From positions 794,453-858,452 of the forward strand of contig NZ_JWLJ01000001.1 of NCBI RefSeq assembly GCF_000813985.1: a stretch of DNA of 64,000 bases. Direction: 5' to 3'. A program made the position numbers and the translations under genes. The notes below the pieces were generated by a model, which searched no databases, was not told where the DNA came from, and was given only the letters and a program-made list of their open reading frames with translations. The stretch comes from Ruegeria sp. ANG-R. Lineage in GTDB: Bacteria; Pseudomonadota; Alphaproteobacteria; Rhodobacterales; Rhodobacteraceae. This document shows positions 9,090-18,193 of this stretch, piece by piece. The first letter of the stretch is position 1. Every line of letters begins with the position of its first letter.

Positions 9090-10058
9090 TTACTGTGCGG
9101 CAACGGGATGAGCATGTTTGCAGGCCCGGCCCATCGCATCCACATGCCGATGATCGGTGCCGCAACAACCGCCCATGACGCGCAGGTTGGGCAAAAGCCC
9201 CATCAGTCTGCGGTAGTCTTCGCCCAACTCTGCGGGGTTGCCGTCATCCAGCACTTCGCTTTCGTCCAGTTCGGCATGAGACATGCGCGATGCATTGGCT
9301 CTCACGCCACCGATACGATACATCCAATCCCCTCCTGCGCGCAGTACGTGGTCGAAGTGGTCCGGATGGGCACAATTGACCATGTAGTAGATCGGGGACG
9401 CTCCGGTAGCTCCATCGACTTCGTGAATTGCATCGGCCAGAGTCTGCCCTGTCGGTAAAGCACCGTCCGTCTCGACCGTAAAGGCTATCACTACAGGCGC
9501 AGCCTGTGCTTTCGCGGCCAGCGCAATCCCTGTAGCTTCTGATGTATTATTCATCGTGATTGCAGTGACCATATCTGCCCCGGCCTTGCACATGGCGCCG
9601 ATCTGGGGCGCGTGATAGTCGCGGGCTTCGGTTGCGGTCATCAATTCTCCCGGTACATATCCATCGCCCCGAGGTCCGACGCAGCCGCTTATGACAAGCG
9701 GCGCAACCGTATCTGCGTGGAGATTGCGTAGCGTGCGCATGAGATAAATTGCTTCGGCATTGATCCGGTCGAGATCGCCGGGGCTGTAACCGAGCTTTTG
9801 CCCCCAGTCCCGACTTGATCGCCAAGTTGGGCTTTCCAGAATGAAGCCAAGCCGATGCGCGCGGGCGACGGCGATGTGGCGCTCGTAGTAGCTGGTCAGC
9901 GCACGCCGCCCATGCTCGGTTTCAAGCAAAACGAAAGCCGCGAACAAGGGCAGGTCGATTCCGTCCTGAAATATCAGCGTTGTTTCAATGCCGCCGTCTG
10001 ACAGGAAATATTCATCTCCGGCCAATGGCAGGTTTGGGTTCGTCGCAAAATCGGACAA
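9090..10058 (-). CDS. Homocysteine S-methyltransferase family protein
   Basis: A 322-residue single-domain zinc enzyme of the MmuM/BHMT family, which transfers a methyl group from donors such as S-methylmethionine, betaine or dimethylsulfonium compounds to homocysteine. The start LSDGGIETTLIFQDG is typical, and the zinc ligands are visible as the Cys in MVNCAHP and the paired cysteines in GGCCGTD. The donor cannot be deduced. It is transcribed away from a CadC-like regulator gene, with 150 bp between them. Confidence 0.85.
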   Translation of the reverse strand: MSDFATNPNLPLAGDEYFLSDGGIETTLIFQDGIDLPLFAAFVLLETEHGRRALTSYYERHIAVARAHRLGFILESPTWRSSRDWGQKLGYSPGDLDRINAEAIYLMRTLRNLHADTVAPLVISGCVGPRGDGYVPGELMTATEARDYHAPQIGAMCKAGADMVTAITMNNTSEATGIALAAKAQAAPVVIAFTVETDGALPTGQTLADAIHEVDGATGASPIYYMVNCAHPDHFDHVLRAGGDWMYRIGGVRANASRMSHAELDESEVLDDGNPAELGEDYRRLMGLLPNLRVMGGCCGTDHRHVDAMGRACKHAHPVAAQ

Positions 10059-10208
10059 TTGTGCCTCCCTGGGTCAGTTTCTGATCCGTCAGCATTAGGC
10101 CGGATTGTGGCGCGTCGCTGGGAGACAAGGTGGAGATTTCCGGGATATTGCAGGGATTCTCAATCACGGTATGCTTGAGGGACCAATTTTGAAACGTGGT
10201 TTGCCGTT

Positions 10209-11783
10209 GTGAAATATGCGTTCGAACCCTTTCTTCTGGATGGTGCGCGCCGAGAACTGCTGTGTGACGGGCGGCCGGTTCACCTGCAGCCGCAGGTCTT
10301 CGATCTTCTGTGTCTGCTGGTGGAAAATGCCCACCGTGTGGTCAGTCGGGACGAAATCGTCGAGAAAGTCTGGAGAGGGCGCATCGTTTCCGAAGATGCT
10401 ATTTCCAGCCGAATCCGAGACCTCCGACGTGTGCTGGTGGATACCAGTCAAGATCCGAACCTCATTCGTACAATACGCGGTCATGGCTTCCGGTTCATGG
10501 GAGAGGTCAGGTTGCGCGCGTCGGCTCAGTCAGAGCGCGTCGAGCAGGAGAAAAAATCTGGTGTTGAGCAAGCTCCGTTCGATCTACCCGTTAAGGAGCC
10601 GCCGCCGTCAATCGCTGTGCTGCCGTTTCAGCGAAACGGCGACATGGACAGATTTGAAGCTATAGAGGAGGCGATCCCGCGTGAATTGATCATGACCCTC
10701 GCAAGCCTGCGGTGGATCAAAGTGGTTTCGCACGGTTCGGCCTTCAGGTTTCGTGGCAGGCAGATTGACCTGACCGAAGTCAATCGCATCCTCGGGGCTC
10801 GGTACTGTCTGACCGGTGTGATCGATATGAATGGCAACCGGATCACGATTGATACAGAGCTTTCCGATACGCGCAGTTCAGAAGTCATTTGGGCGCTCCG
10901 CAAAAGTGCCAGTATGGACGATATACACGCCTTACGCGCCGAAATAGCGGCCAATGTGATTATGGTTGCTGAACTGGAGATCCCTCAACACGAGACATTA
11001 TCTATTGGTCCCGTCTCGGCTGAGAATCTGGACGCCTGGTCCTCGATGCATCTGGGGTTTCACTACATGAGCCAATTCAGCCAAAGCGGAAACGCGATTG
11101 CGGAGAAGATGCTGAGCCGGGCGCTTTCGCTTGACCCTCGACTAGCCCGCGCCTGTGCAGGGATGGCGTTCGTTCACTTCCAGAATGCGTTTATGCGCTA
11201 CCGTTCGGATTTCGCGGCCGAAGCTGAAACAGCTCGCAGATACGCTGAACAAAGTCTGACATTGCAACCCAGAGATCCGTTTGCAAGCTTTATCATGGGG
11301 CGTTGTCATTGGCTGGACCATGACCCTGAAGGCAGCAAGCAGTGGTTTGCGCAATCCGTTGCGTCGTGCCCTAATTATACATGGGGGTACTACGGCTCCA
11401 GTTGGGCAAATGTATTCACGGATGATTTTGAAACGGCTCTTGATCAGGCGAACCGTGCAATTGACCTAAGTCCGATCGACCCCTTCAAACCAGGCATGAC
11501 CGGAAACAAGATGTGGGTTCACATTGCACATGGTGACCTGAATTCCGCCGTCTATTGGGCCGAAACGGCGGCGCGAACGCCCTGGTCTCATGCGGGAATG
11601 GCCTTTTTTGCTGCGATGAGCAACTGGTTGAAGGGTGACAACAAAAAAGCAGACTGGTGGATCACTGAAGCGCGACGCAGAAATCCAGAGCTCAGCAAAG
11701 CGCACGTTTTGGCACTTGTGCCGGCTTCAAGCACGCGTTTCCGCAGTATTCTGGATGATGCTACCGTTGCCCTCAATCTCTGA
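10209..11783 (+). CDS. CadC/OmpR-type winged-helix regulator with TPR-like C-terminus
   Basis: A 524-residue protein. Residues 1-100 form an OmpR/PhoB-type winged helix with LQPQVFDLLCLLVENAHRVV, RDLRRVL and IRTIRGHGFRF. The middle has the SIAVLPF block seen before TPR regions in adenylate-cyclase-associated and CadC-like proteins. The C-terminal half is rich in paired helices resembling tetratricopeptide repeats (for example LARACAGMAFVHFQNAF). There is no receiver domain, and I see no membrane span. GTG 10209 is the likely start, placing the DNA-binding domain at the N terminus. Ligand and targets are unknown; the divergent methyltransferase is a candidate target by position only. Confidence 0.8.
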   Translation: MKYAFEPFLLDGARRELLCDGRPVHLQPQVFDLLCLLVENAHRVVSRDEIVEKVWRGRIVSEDAISSRIRDLRRVLVDTSQDPNLIRTIRGHGFRFMGEVRLRASAQSERVEQEKKSGVEQAPFDLPVKEPPPSIAVLPFQRNGDMDRFEAIEEAIPRELIMTLASLRWIKVVSHGSAFRFRGRQIDLTEVNRILGARYCLTGVIDMNGNRITIDTELSDTRSSEVIWALRKSASMDDIHALRAEIAANVIMVAELEIPQHETLSIGPVSAENLDAWSSMHLGFHYMSQFSQSGNAIAEKMLSRALSLDPRLARACAGMAFVHFQNAFMRYRSDFAAEAETARRYAEQSLTLQPRDPFASFIMGRCHWLDHDPEGSKQWFAQSVASCPNYTWGYYGSSWANVFTDDFETALDQANRAIDLSPIDPFKPGMTGNKMWVHIAHGDLNSAVYWAETAARTPWSHAGMAFFAAMSNWLKGDNKKADWWITEARRRNPELSKAHVLALVPASSTRFRSILDDATVALNL

Positions 11784-11850
11784 ATTGAAGAACCGGTTTG
11801 ATTACTCGGTTTTCTGACATTGGCAACGAGAAACGGTTTCGCGCTTTCAC

Positions 11851-12729
11851 TCATGCGGAAAGCAACGCGACAACCTGATCCGTCTCGGATCTTCGTCTTG
11901 ATTGCGCAGGCAATTGGATCACAAGAGAAAGACCTGTTGAACAGCTTTGCGGATGCGCAGTCGCTAGTGCCCCGGATTTCAGGGCCTCTTCGATCAGACA
12001 CAGGTGCCCCATCAGCACGCCAGCGCCAGCTTTGGCCTCTTCAACGGCAAGGCTATAAAGCGAGAACTGCGGGCCGCTCTTGTTATTGCGCAGGTCATAA
12101 CTAGCGTTCCGGGACCAGGTTGCCCAATCGTCCTTCCAAATCTGATCGTGCAGCGTTGGAATGCCCTGGAACCCGCCGGCTCTCTGCGTCTGATCCAGAA
12201 GAGTGGGCGCACACACCGGTACGATTACATCGCGGCAAACGGAAATTTGGTTTGGCGAACTGTCGGGTTTGGCAAAGAAAATTGAAAGGTCGAACATCTC
12301 ACGTGAGAGAGACGGTGCCGTTTCCATCGCAGTGACGGAGAAACTGATCTCCGGAAGCTGCTCTCTGATCCGACGCAACCGTTTGGGCAGCCAGAGCTGG
12401 GCGACGGCGGGTAGGGCGGCGATGTGAAAATCGGCGTTGGGTTTGATGTTGCGCAGCGCACGGGCCGCATCGGCCATGTAATCAAAAGCTGTGGTGAAGT
12501 CTGCAACAAGTGTCTGCCCCTCAGGCGTAAGCTCAACCCCTTGTGCGTTGCGACGAAAAAGCGGTGTGCCCGCCCAACCCTCCAGTGTCTTTATATGCTG
12601 TGAGATCGCCCCCGGCGAGACGTTCAATTCTTCAGCGGCGGCAACAAAGCTGATGTGTCGGGCCGCCGCCTCAAATGCCCGCATGGCATTTAGGGGGGGA
12701 CCCTTGGGACGTTTGGGCGCGACGCTCAT
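11851..12729 (-). CDS. LysR family transcriptional regulator (GcvA-like)
   Basis: A 292-residue regulator with an N-terminal winged HTH (PPLNAMRAFEAAARHISFVAAAEELNVSPGAISQHIKTLE) and a periplasmic-binding-like effector domain. The sequence is closest in style to GcvA regulators. ATG 12729 is chosen because the usual P-PLNALRAFEA start follows closely; an in-frame upstream ATG would add 60 atypical residues. It is divergent from the SHMT-like gene across 98 bp, the classic arrangement for a LysR protein controlling its neighbour. Confidence 0.9.
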   Translation of the reverse strand: MSVAPKRPKGPPLNAMRAFEAAARHISFVAAAEELNVSPGAISQHIKTLEGWAGTPLFRRNAQGVELTPEGQTLVADFTTAFDYMADAARALRNIKPNADFHIAALPAVAQLWLPKRLRRIREQLPEISFSVTAMETAPSLSREMFDLSIFFAKPDSSPNQISVCRDVIVPVCAPTLLDQTQRAGGFQGIPTLHDQIWKDDWATWSRNASYDLRNNKSGPQFSLYSLAVEEAKAGAGVLMGHLCLIEEALKSGALATAHPQSCSTGLSLVIQLPAQSRRRSETDQVVALLSA

Positions 12730-12756
12730 TATCTTAGCCTTAGTTTTTCTACCCCA

Positions 12757-12771
12757 AGAAATAGCAATTCT
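12757..12771. promoter_or_regulatory. Possible LysR operator between divergent genes
   Basis: AGAA-N7-TTCT (12757-12771) is an inverted repeat with the arm length and spacing expected of a LysR site, set midway between the lysR and SHMT-like starts. The match is short and could be chance. Confidence 0.3.
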
Positions 12772-12827
12772 GCTTTGCGATGTCACGCGGGTGCGGTCAG
12801 AGTGTAAAAAAAACAGGAGGACGTCAG

Positions 12828-14135
12828 ATGACACTTGCTCAAAGAGATTGGGTACCCGCTGCCAGCGAAACCTTGGTTCAGGATATTGCAACCAAGACTG
12901 CATCAGCATCGTCGGGCGATCTCCTGGCTCGGCTTGCGCGTCTGGCAGAGGAGAACCGCCGGATTCACGAGAATGAGTGCTTCAACCTCAATCCGGCAAC
13001 CAACGTTATGAACCCGAAGGCCGAGGCGCTTTTGTCTTCCGGCATCGGGTCCCGTCCCTCGCTGGGTTATCCCGGCGATAAATATGAAATGGGGCTGGAG
13101 GCGATTGAAGAGATCGAAATCATGGCCGCAGAACTTTGTGCCGAGGTTTTTGATGCCCGCTTTGCCGAGGTTCGGGTACCATCCGGCGCAATTGCCAACC
13201 TCTACGGTTTCATGGCGACCTGCAAGCCAGGCGACACAATCATCGCGCCGCCTGCGTCGATTGGCGGGCATGTGACACACCATTTGGCGGGGTGTGCGGG
13301 ATTATTTGGGCTGCGCACTATAGAAGCGCCCGTAGATGTTGACGGTTACACCGTTGATCTGGATCAGTTGAGGCAGCTGGCAAAGATCGAACAGCCCAAG
13401 CTGATCACCATTGGCGGTAGTCTGAACCTGTTTGAGCATCCCGTGGCAGAGGTGCGGGCCATTGCGGATGAGGTCGGTGCGAAGGTCATGTTCGACGCCG
13501 CCCACCAATGCGGTATCATCGCTGGACGTGCGTGGTCCAACCCTTTGAAAGAGGGTGCGCATTTCATGACAATGAGCACATACAAAAGCCTCGGTGGCCC
13601 GGCCGGAGGTCTGATCGTATCGAATGATGACGAGATTGCGAAAGCTCTGGATGCTATTGCCTTTCCGGGCATGACAGCCAACTTCGATGCCGCCAAGACT
13701 GCGGCGCTCGCGGTTACAATGCTGGATTGGAAAGATTTTGGCTCGGCCTACGCGACCGAGATGATCGCAATGTCGAAAGCTCTGGCCAACGCATTGGATG
13801 CGAAAGGAATTCCCGTCTTTGCCGGCTCGGCTGGTTTCACTGAATCCCACCAATTCGCAATTCTGGCAGCGCCGTATGGCGGCGGACAGACAGCATCCAA
13901 ACAGCTACGTAAATGCGGGTTCCTCGCCTGTGGGATCGGTTTGCCCATCGAACTGGTCGTGGGTGACTTGAATGGCCTTCGGATCGGTACACCAGAGTTG
14001 GTTCGCTGGGGGATGACTTCTGACGACGCCGAGCGTTTGGCCGATCTGATAAAGCGTGGCCTGGATGACGAACCTGTTCTATCAGAAGTCTCTGCGTGGC
14101 GCGGTGAGTTCAACGGGCTGCATTACGTGAATTGA
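12828..14135 (+). CDS. PLP enzyme related to serine hydroxymethyltransferase
   Basis: A 435-residue fold-type I PLP enzyme. It has the SHMT-type PSGAIANLYGFMA block, the FDAAHQCGIIAG region with the cofactor aspartate and histidine, and the PLP lysine in MSTYKSLGGPAGGLI (Lys253). True GlyA usually reads TTTHKSLRGPRGG there and keeps a strongly conserved folate site; the differences suggest a paralogue acting on a modified serine or threonine (for example an alpha-methylserine or beta-hydroxyamino-acid aldolase type). AACAGGAGGA at 12812-12821 fixes ATG 12828. The divergent LysR gene is the probable regulator. The exact substrate is unknown. Confidence 0.75.
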   Translation: MTLAQRDWVPAASETLVQDIATKTASASSGDLLARLARLAEENRRIHENECFNLNPATNVMNPKAEALLSSGIGSRPSLGYPGDKYEMGLEAIEEIEIMAAELCAEVFDARFAEVRVPSGAIANLYGFMATCKPGDTIIAPPASIGGHVTHHLAGCAGLFGLRTIEAPVDVDGYTVDLDQLRQLAKIEQPKLITIGGSLNLFEHPVAEVRAIADEVGAKVMFDAAHQCGIIAGRAWSNPLKEGAHFMTMSTYKSLGGPAGGLIVSNDDEIAKALDAIAFPGMTANFDAAKTAALAVTMLDWKDFGSAYATEMIAMSKALANALDAKGIPVFAGSAGFTESHQFAILAAPYGGGQTASKQLRKCGFLACGIGLPIELVVGDLNGLRIGTPELVRWGMTSDDAERLADLIKRGLDDEPVLSEVSAWRGEFNGLHYVN

Positions 14136-14329
14136 ACATAAAGTGTCCAGTTGGGCCATAGATACTTGTTGACTGTTCTACCTGCAAAAGCCGGCGCAGT
14201 ATCATTGGGTTAATCGGGGCTGGTTTGAAGTCGCACATCAGCCCCGGAGAATTTTAGCGACATTTGTGCTGAGAAGATGGCGAGAAAAAACATCCTACTT
14301 CAGCTGATCTGATAATCTTTCCTGGCGCT

Positions 14330-15001
14330 TCATCCACTGCCTACTTCCTTCAATCCCTCGATTTGCAGGTCAAACCCCTCTTGGATATGGCTGGTGAAGG
14401 TTTCCAGCGCTACGGTTACGTCGCCGGTTGCAATGGCGTCCACGAGAGAAAGATGGTTCCCCAGAGATTTGGAGATATCGACATTTTCGATTGCGGAAAA
14501 CAAGTGGAACGCCATCGCTTTTCCCCAGATCATATCGAACATGTCCAGAAGGAATTTGTTACCCGCTTCGATCATGAATGCCCGGTGAATGCGTCGATTA
14601 GCAATGAAATAGTCTCGGGTCGTAGGTTGGGTCAGGTCTTCTTCGCGGCGAATTAACTCGCGCAAACGATCAAGCACTTCTTGTTCCGCGTGGACCGCGA
14701 GTATTCGTGCGGCTTGACCTTCGATCGCAGCGCGGGCCTGGTATAATTGCCGTACCTCACTTTGATCCATACGGGCCAGCCGAAACCCGCCGCTGGCGGC
14801 AACTTCCAGCACGCCCTCGGTTTCCAGCCGCATGAGCGCTTCGCGCACAGGGGTCCGGCTTATGTTCAACTCGGCGGCCAGCTTTTCCTGCACTAGCCGA
14901 TCCTCGTCGGTGATATCGCGACTCATGATGGCTTCGACCAGTTGGTCATAGACCTCGTCCGCCAGACGCCTACGTTGTGTTTTGATCTGTTTCAGAGCCA
15001 C
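14330..15001 (-). CDS. GntR family (FCD) regulator of the BMC/amine island
   Basis: A 223-residue regulator: an N-terminal GntR winged helix (LADEVYDQLVEAIMSRDI, LNISRTPVREALMRLETEGVLEV) and an all-helical FCD ligand domain (about 85-215) with the metal or ligand histidines in the expected places (NRRIHRAF, NHLSLVDAI, FTSHIQEG). Translation starts at GTG 15001 with AGAGAGG upstream. It is divergent from the amidotransferase-led operon. Palindromes in the shared intergenic region and in front of the other modules are its likely operators, so it probably represses its own gene and the whole island until a ligand binds. Confidence 0.88.
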   Translation of the reverse strand: MALKQIKTQRRRLADEVYDQLVEAIMSRDITDEDRLVQEKLAAELNISRTPVREALMRLETEGVLEVAASGGFRLARMDQSEVRQLYQARAAIEGQAARILAVHAEQEVLDRLRELIRREEDLTQPTTRDYFIANRRIHRAFMIEAGNKFLLDMFDMIWGKAMAFHLFSAIENVDISKSLGNHLSLVDAIATGDVTVALETFTSHIQEGFDLQIEGLKEVGSG

Positions 15002-15026
15002 TCGGAGCCTCTCTTTCTGTTCTTTC

Positions 15027-15041
15027 TGAATTCTGTATTCA
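15027..15041. promoter_or_regulatory. Degenerate GntR operator near the gntR start
   Basis: TGAAT-TCTGT-ATTCA is an inverted repeat 26-40 bp upstream of the gntR GTG. It shares the GAATAC/GTATTC half-site seen in other operators of this island. It could give autoregulation. Confidence 0.45.
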
Positions 15042-15082
15042 AAAATGCAGCGGGTGCCAAGGCGAATGGGGTTGCTATTATC

Positions 15083-15104
15083 CGTGTACTGTATACAGTA
15101 TACA
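15083..15104. promoter_or_regulatory. GntR operator of the glutamate-synthase-like operon
   Basis: TGTATACAGTATACA at 15090-15104 is a perfect 7-1-7 palindrome. It overlaps a second, weaker copy (CGTGTACTGTATACA, 15083-15097). The pair sits 26 bp upstream of the proposed ATG at 15130. The same sequence, with at most two changes, precedes three other transcription units nearby. Confidence 0.8.
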
Positions 15105-15129
15105 GCAGTAAATGAACAGGGAGCGCTTC

Positions 15130-16074
15130 ATGTGTGGAATTGCTGGTAGAATTCTGGCCGCGCCCGGGAAGGTTGGGGCGGATCTGGTCGACCTGATGGA
15201 CGCGCAGGAACATCGGGGGGCAGACAGTACCGGATTTGCCGTTTACGGCTTGCCGCGGGGAACGGGATACGTCTTGCGCGGGATGGGGTTTGACAAGGCC
15301 CGGCAGGACGCCGATCTGTCTGAATTCGAGGCCATTTTGCGTGAACACGGAAGCAGTTTGCTGTCCGACCCCAAAATAGTCACCGACCACAGCCGCCACT
15401 ACTGCTTTCGGATGGAAATCTCGGACCCTTCCAATTTGCAGGCCTGGGTCGCGGATGCCGACGAGCTGACGGATCGCATTGAGGTGCAGTCCTGTGGTCG
15501 CAGCCTTGAGATCATCAAGGACATCGGTGGTGCCGAGGCCGTGGCTGAAAAGCACGGTGTGCGCGATATGGTCGGAACGCATGGGCTGGGACACGCGCGG
15601 TTGGCCACGGAAAGCTCGGTTCTGCCCAATGCATCGCATCCGTTCTGGGCGCGCCCGTTTTCGGACGTCGCTATTGTTCATAACGGGCAGATCACCGACT
15701 ATTTTACATGGCGCGATAAGCTGACCCGGATTGGCTATCGGTTCCTGACCGAAAATGACAGCGAGCTGATCGCAGTTTGGGTCAGCGATCAGATGAAGGC
15801 CGGCCTGACGATGGAACAGGCTTTGAAAAAGTCGATCACCTCGATCGACGGCGTGTTCACCTACATGATCGCCACACCCGGAGGGATCGGTTTTGCCAAA
15901 GATCGCTTTGCGATGAAGCCGCTGGTCGTCGTCAACCGCAATGGTGATCTTGCAGCCGCGACCGAGGAACAAGCGGTTCGCCGCGTGATGACCGAGGAAT
16001 GCGATGTGATCAACTATGATGGCCCGTCGCTTACCGGCATCTGGGGCGTCGGAAACCGGAGCCTGGCGGCATGA
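15130..16074 (+). CDS. Class II glutamine amidotransferase subunit (GlxB/MgsA-like)
   Basis: A 314-residue Ntn-type glutaminase domain. It is read from ATG 15130 so that the catalytic cysteine becomes residue 2 (MCGIAGRIL), as required after Met removal; ACAGGGAG lies just upstream. HRGADSTGFAVYG, GHARLATES and HNGQITDYFTWR are the usual GATase II blocks. With the next two genes it forms the split glutamate-synthase-like set known as GlxBCD, or as N-methylglutamate synthase MgsABC in methylamine users. Here it would release ammonia or an amine from glutamine or a gamma-glutamylamide and channel it to the FMN subunit. Which amide it takes is inference. Confidence 0.88.
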   Translation: MCGIAGRILAAPGKVGADLVDLMDAQEHRGADSTGFAVYGLPRGTGYVLRGMGFDKARQDADLSEFEAILREHGSSLLSDPKIVTDHSRHYCFRMEISDPSNLQAWVADADELTDRIEVQSCGRSLEIIKDIGGAEAVAEKHGVRDMVGTHGLGHARLATESSVLPNASHPFWARPFSDVAIVHNGQITDYFTWRDKLTRIGYRFLTENDSELIAVWVSDQMKAGLTMEQALKKSITSIDGVFTYMIATPGGIGFAKDRFAMKPLVVVNRNGDLAAATEEQAVRRVMTEECDVINYDGPSLTGIWGVGNRSLAA

Positions 16075-16784
16075 GCGAGGTGGCAGCAACAATGGATGAG
16101 ATCGTCATTGAAGTCGGCAAGCGGCATATCCGAGAAGTGAACCGCGAGATCATGGAGGCCTGCGCGACAGGTCGGCCGATCCGTGTGGTCGATACTCTGT
16201 CTCGCCATAATCTGGGTGTGGGTCTGCCGGACAATGTGGACATCACTTTCGAGGGATCGGTTGGGTACTACTGCGGTGGCCTCAATATCGGTGCGAACAT
16301 CTCGATTGAACGTAATTGCGGCTGGGCCGTGGGTGAAGGCATGGCCAAAGGGCACATCACCGTGGGTGGGTATGCCGGTATGTCCTGTGGCGCCGCAATG
16401 ATTGGCGGAACGATCCATGTCAAAGGCGATGCCGGACCTCGGGTTGGTGTTGCGATGAAAGGTGGAAACATCGTTGTCGAGGGCAAGATCGGGTATCAAT
16501 CTGGTTTCATGGCACATTCCGGGCGGATCATCGCGCTTGGCGGGGCAGGGGAATCCTGTGCCGATGCGCTTTGGGAAGGCGAGGTCTGGGTGGCTGGCGA
16601 GGTTGACAGCTTGGGCGTCGATGTCGACGTGATCGAACCGACAGCCGAAGAAGTGGCCGAGGTCGACGCAATCCTCGACCCGCTCGGGCTTGTCGACAGT
16701 TCGCGAAATTGGCGCAAAATGGTTTCGGGCCAGCGTCTTTGGTATTTTGAAAGCAGGGACGCAAGCGCATGGCTCATGATCTGA
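16071..16784 (+). CDS. Glutamate synthase domain-3-like subunit (GlxC/MgsB-like)
   Basis: A 237-residue protein made largely of GXXG repeats (IGANISIERNCGWAVGEGMAKG, GGYAGMSCGAAMIGGTIHVKG, GGNIVVEGKIGYQSG) that form the right-handed beta helix at the C terminus of glutamate synthase large subunits. It has no catalytic site of its own and serves as a structural subunit linking the amidotransferase and FMN domains. It overlaps the previous gene by ATGA and the next by 16 bp, showing tight translational coupling. Confidence 0.87.
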   Translation: MSEVAATMDEIVIEVGKRHIREVNREIMEACATGRPIRVVDTLSRHNLGVGLPDNVDITFEGSVGYYCGGLNIGANISIERNCGWAVGEGMAKGHITVGGYAGMSCGAAMIGGTIHVKGDAGPRVGVAMKGGNIVVEGKIGYQSGFMAHSGRIIALGGAGESCADALWEGEVWVAGEVDSLGVDVDVIEPTAEEVAEVDAILDPLGLVDSSRNWRKMVSGQRLWYFESRDASAWLMI

Positions 16785-18193
16785 GTAAACCTTACGAATA
16801 TCCGTTCGACGTCGCCTCGGAAGAGGAAATCAGATTTCGCGACGCCGGCGCCATCGAAGGCCGCCCGGCCGGTGTTCCCTCCTCTTACGATGAGGGCGGA
16901 TCGACACGCTGGACGCCCGAGGCGATCTCAGAGGTTCACGCGCTGGCGCAGCTTGGGCGGTATCAGGTGCGTGGGTACAACACGTTCAACAAGCAATTGC
17001 CGACATTCGACGATCTGACATTCGTTCCTGCGACGATGACCCGCCTGCCGCTCGAAGGCTATCGCGAGAGTTGCGATACGACGACTGTTCTGGGCGCAGG
17101 TCGTGGTCTTGTAGAGCGTCCGCTTGAATTGAAGATTCCGATTTACATCGCCTCAATGTCCTTTGGTGCCTTGTCGGCATCGGCGAAGGCATCGCTGGGG
17201 TATGGGGCCTCTAAAGTGGGAACCATGACCTGCACGGGCGAGGGTGGCATGTTGGAAGAGGAGCGCGAAGCCTCCCAGCGCCTGCTCTATCAGATGTCAC
17301 CCGCCCGGTATGGTGTGGATCTGGATCATTTGCGCCGCGCCGATGCTCTGGAACTTGTCGTCGGGCAAGGGGCGAAACCGGGAACAGGCGGTCTGCTGCT
17401 GGGTATGAAAGTTAGCCCGCGCGTCAGCCAGATGCGAACGTTGCCCGAGGGAGTGGACCAACGATCGACCATCCGTCACCCCGATTTCTTGGGGGCAGAC
17501 GATCTGTCAGTGAAGATCGAAGAGCTGCGCATTGCCACCAACTATCAGGTGCCGATCTTCATCAAGATGGGCGCGACGCGCCCTCGGTTTGACGTGGCAG
17601 TTGCCGCCAAGGCGGGCGCGGATGTTGTGGTTGTTGATGGCGCCGAGGGCGGCACCGGAGCCTCGCCGGAACTGTTGCTGAACCATACCGGCATTCCAAC
17701 CATGAGCGCTATTCGCGCTGCACGAGAGGCGCTGGACGAATGCGGAATGACCGGCAAAGTGTCACTCGTTGCGGCAGGTGGTATCCGGTCTGGTGTGGAT
17801 GCCGCCAAATGTCTGGCACTGGGCGCTGATGCGGTGATGATCGGTAACGCGGCTATGGTCGCGCTGGGATGCAACAGCCCAAGATATCTGGACGATTACG
17901 CAGCTTTGGGAACGTCCCCCGGTGCTTGCCATCATTGCCATACGGGCCGTTGCCCCGTCGGCATTGCGACACAGGATGAAAAGCTGGAGGCGCGCATGAA
18001 CCCCAACGCTGGCGCTGAACGCATTGCGCGCTATCTGACCGCGATGACCATGGAGATCACTGCATTGGCAAAGGCGTGTGGAAAATCCTCGGTCCACAAT
18101 CTGGAAACCGAAGACCTGCGCGCCCTCAGCTTCGAAGCATCAGCCTTTACAGGGGTAAAAATGGCTGGAATTGACAGGGCTTACGATTGGTGA
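16769..18193 (+). CDS. FMN-binding glutamate synthase subunit (GlxD/MgsC-like)
   Basis: A 474-residue TIM-barrel synthase domain of the GltB/GlxD family. Seen are the FMN and substrate region ASMSFGALSASAKASLGYGA, VVVDGAEGGTGASPE, VAAGGIRSGVDAAKCLALGADAV and the iron-sulfur cysteines in CHHCHTGRCPVGIATQ. In the N-methylglutamate pathway the equivalent subunit joins an amine and 2-oxoglutarate into an N-alkylglutamate. With the glutamine-synthetase-like and BMC genes under the same operators, a similar amine-glutamate condensation is my preferred role here; a plain glutamate synthase is the alternative. Confidence 0.88.
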   Translation: MAHDLSKPYEYPFDVASEEEIRFRDAGAIEGRPAGVPSSYDEGGSTRWTPEAISEVHALAQLGRYQVRGYNTFNKQLPTFDDLTFVPATMTRLPLEGYRESCDTTTVLGAGRGLVERPLELKIPIYIASMSFGALSASAKASLGYGASKVGTMTCTGEGGMLEEEREASQRLLYQMSPARYGVDLDHLRRADALELVVGQGAKPGTGGLLLGMKVSPRVSQMRTLPEGVDQRSTIRHPDFLGADDLSVKIEELRIATNYQVPIFIKMGATRPRFDVAVAAKAGADVVVVDGAEGGTGASPELLLNHTGIPTMSAIRAAREALDECGMTGKVSLVAAGGIRSGVDAAKCLALGADAVMIGNAAMVALGCNSPRYLDDYAALGTSPGACHHCHTGRCPVGIATQDEKLEARMNPNAGAERIARYLTAMTMEITALAKACGKSSVHNLETEDLRALSFEASAFTGVKMAGIDRAYDW

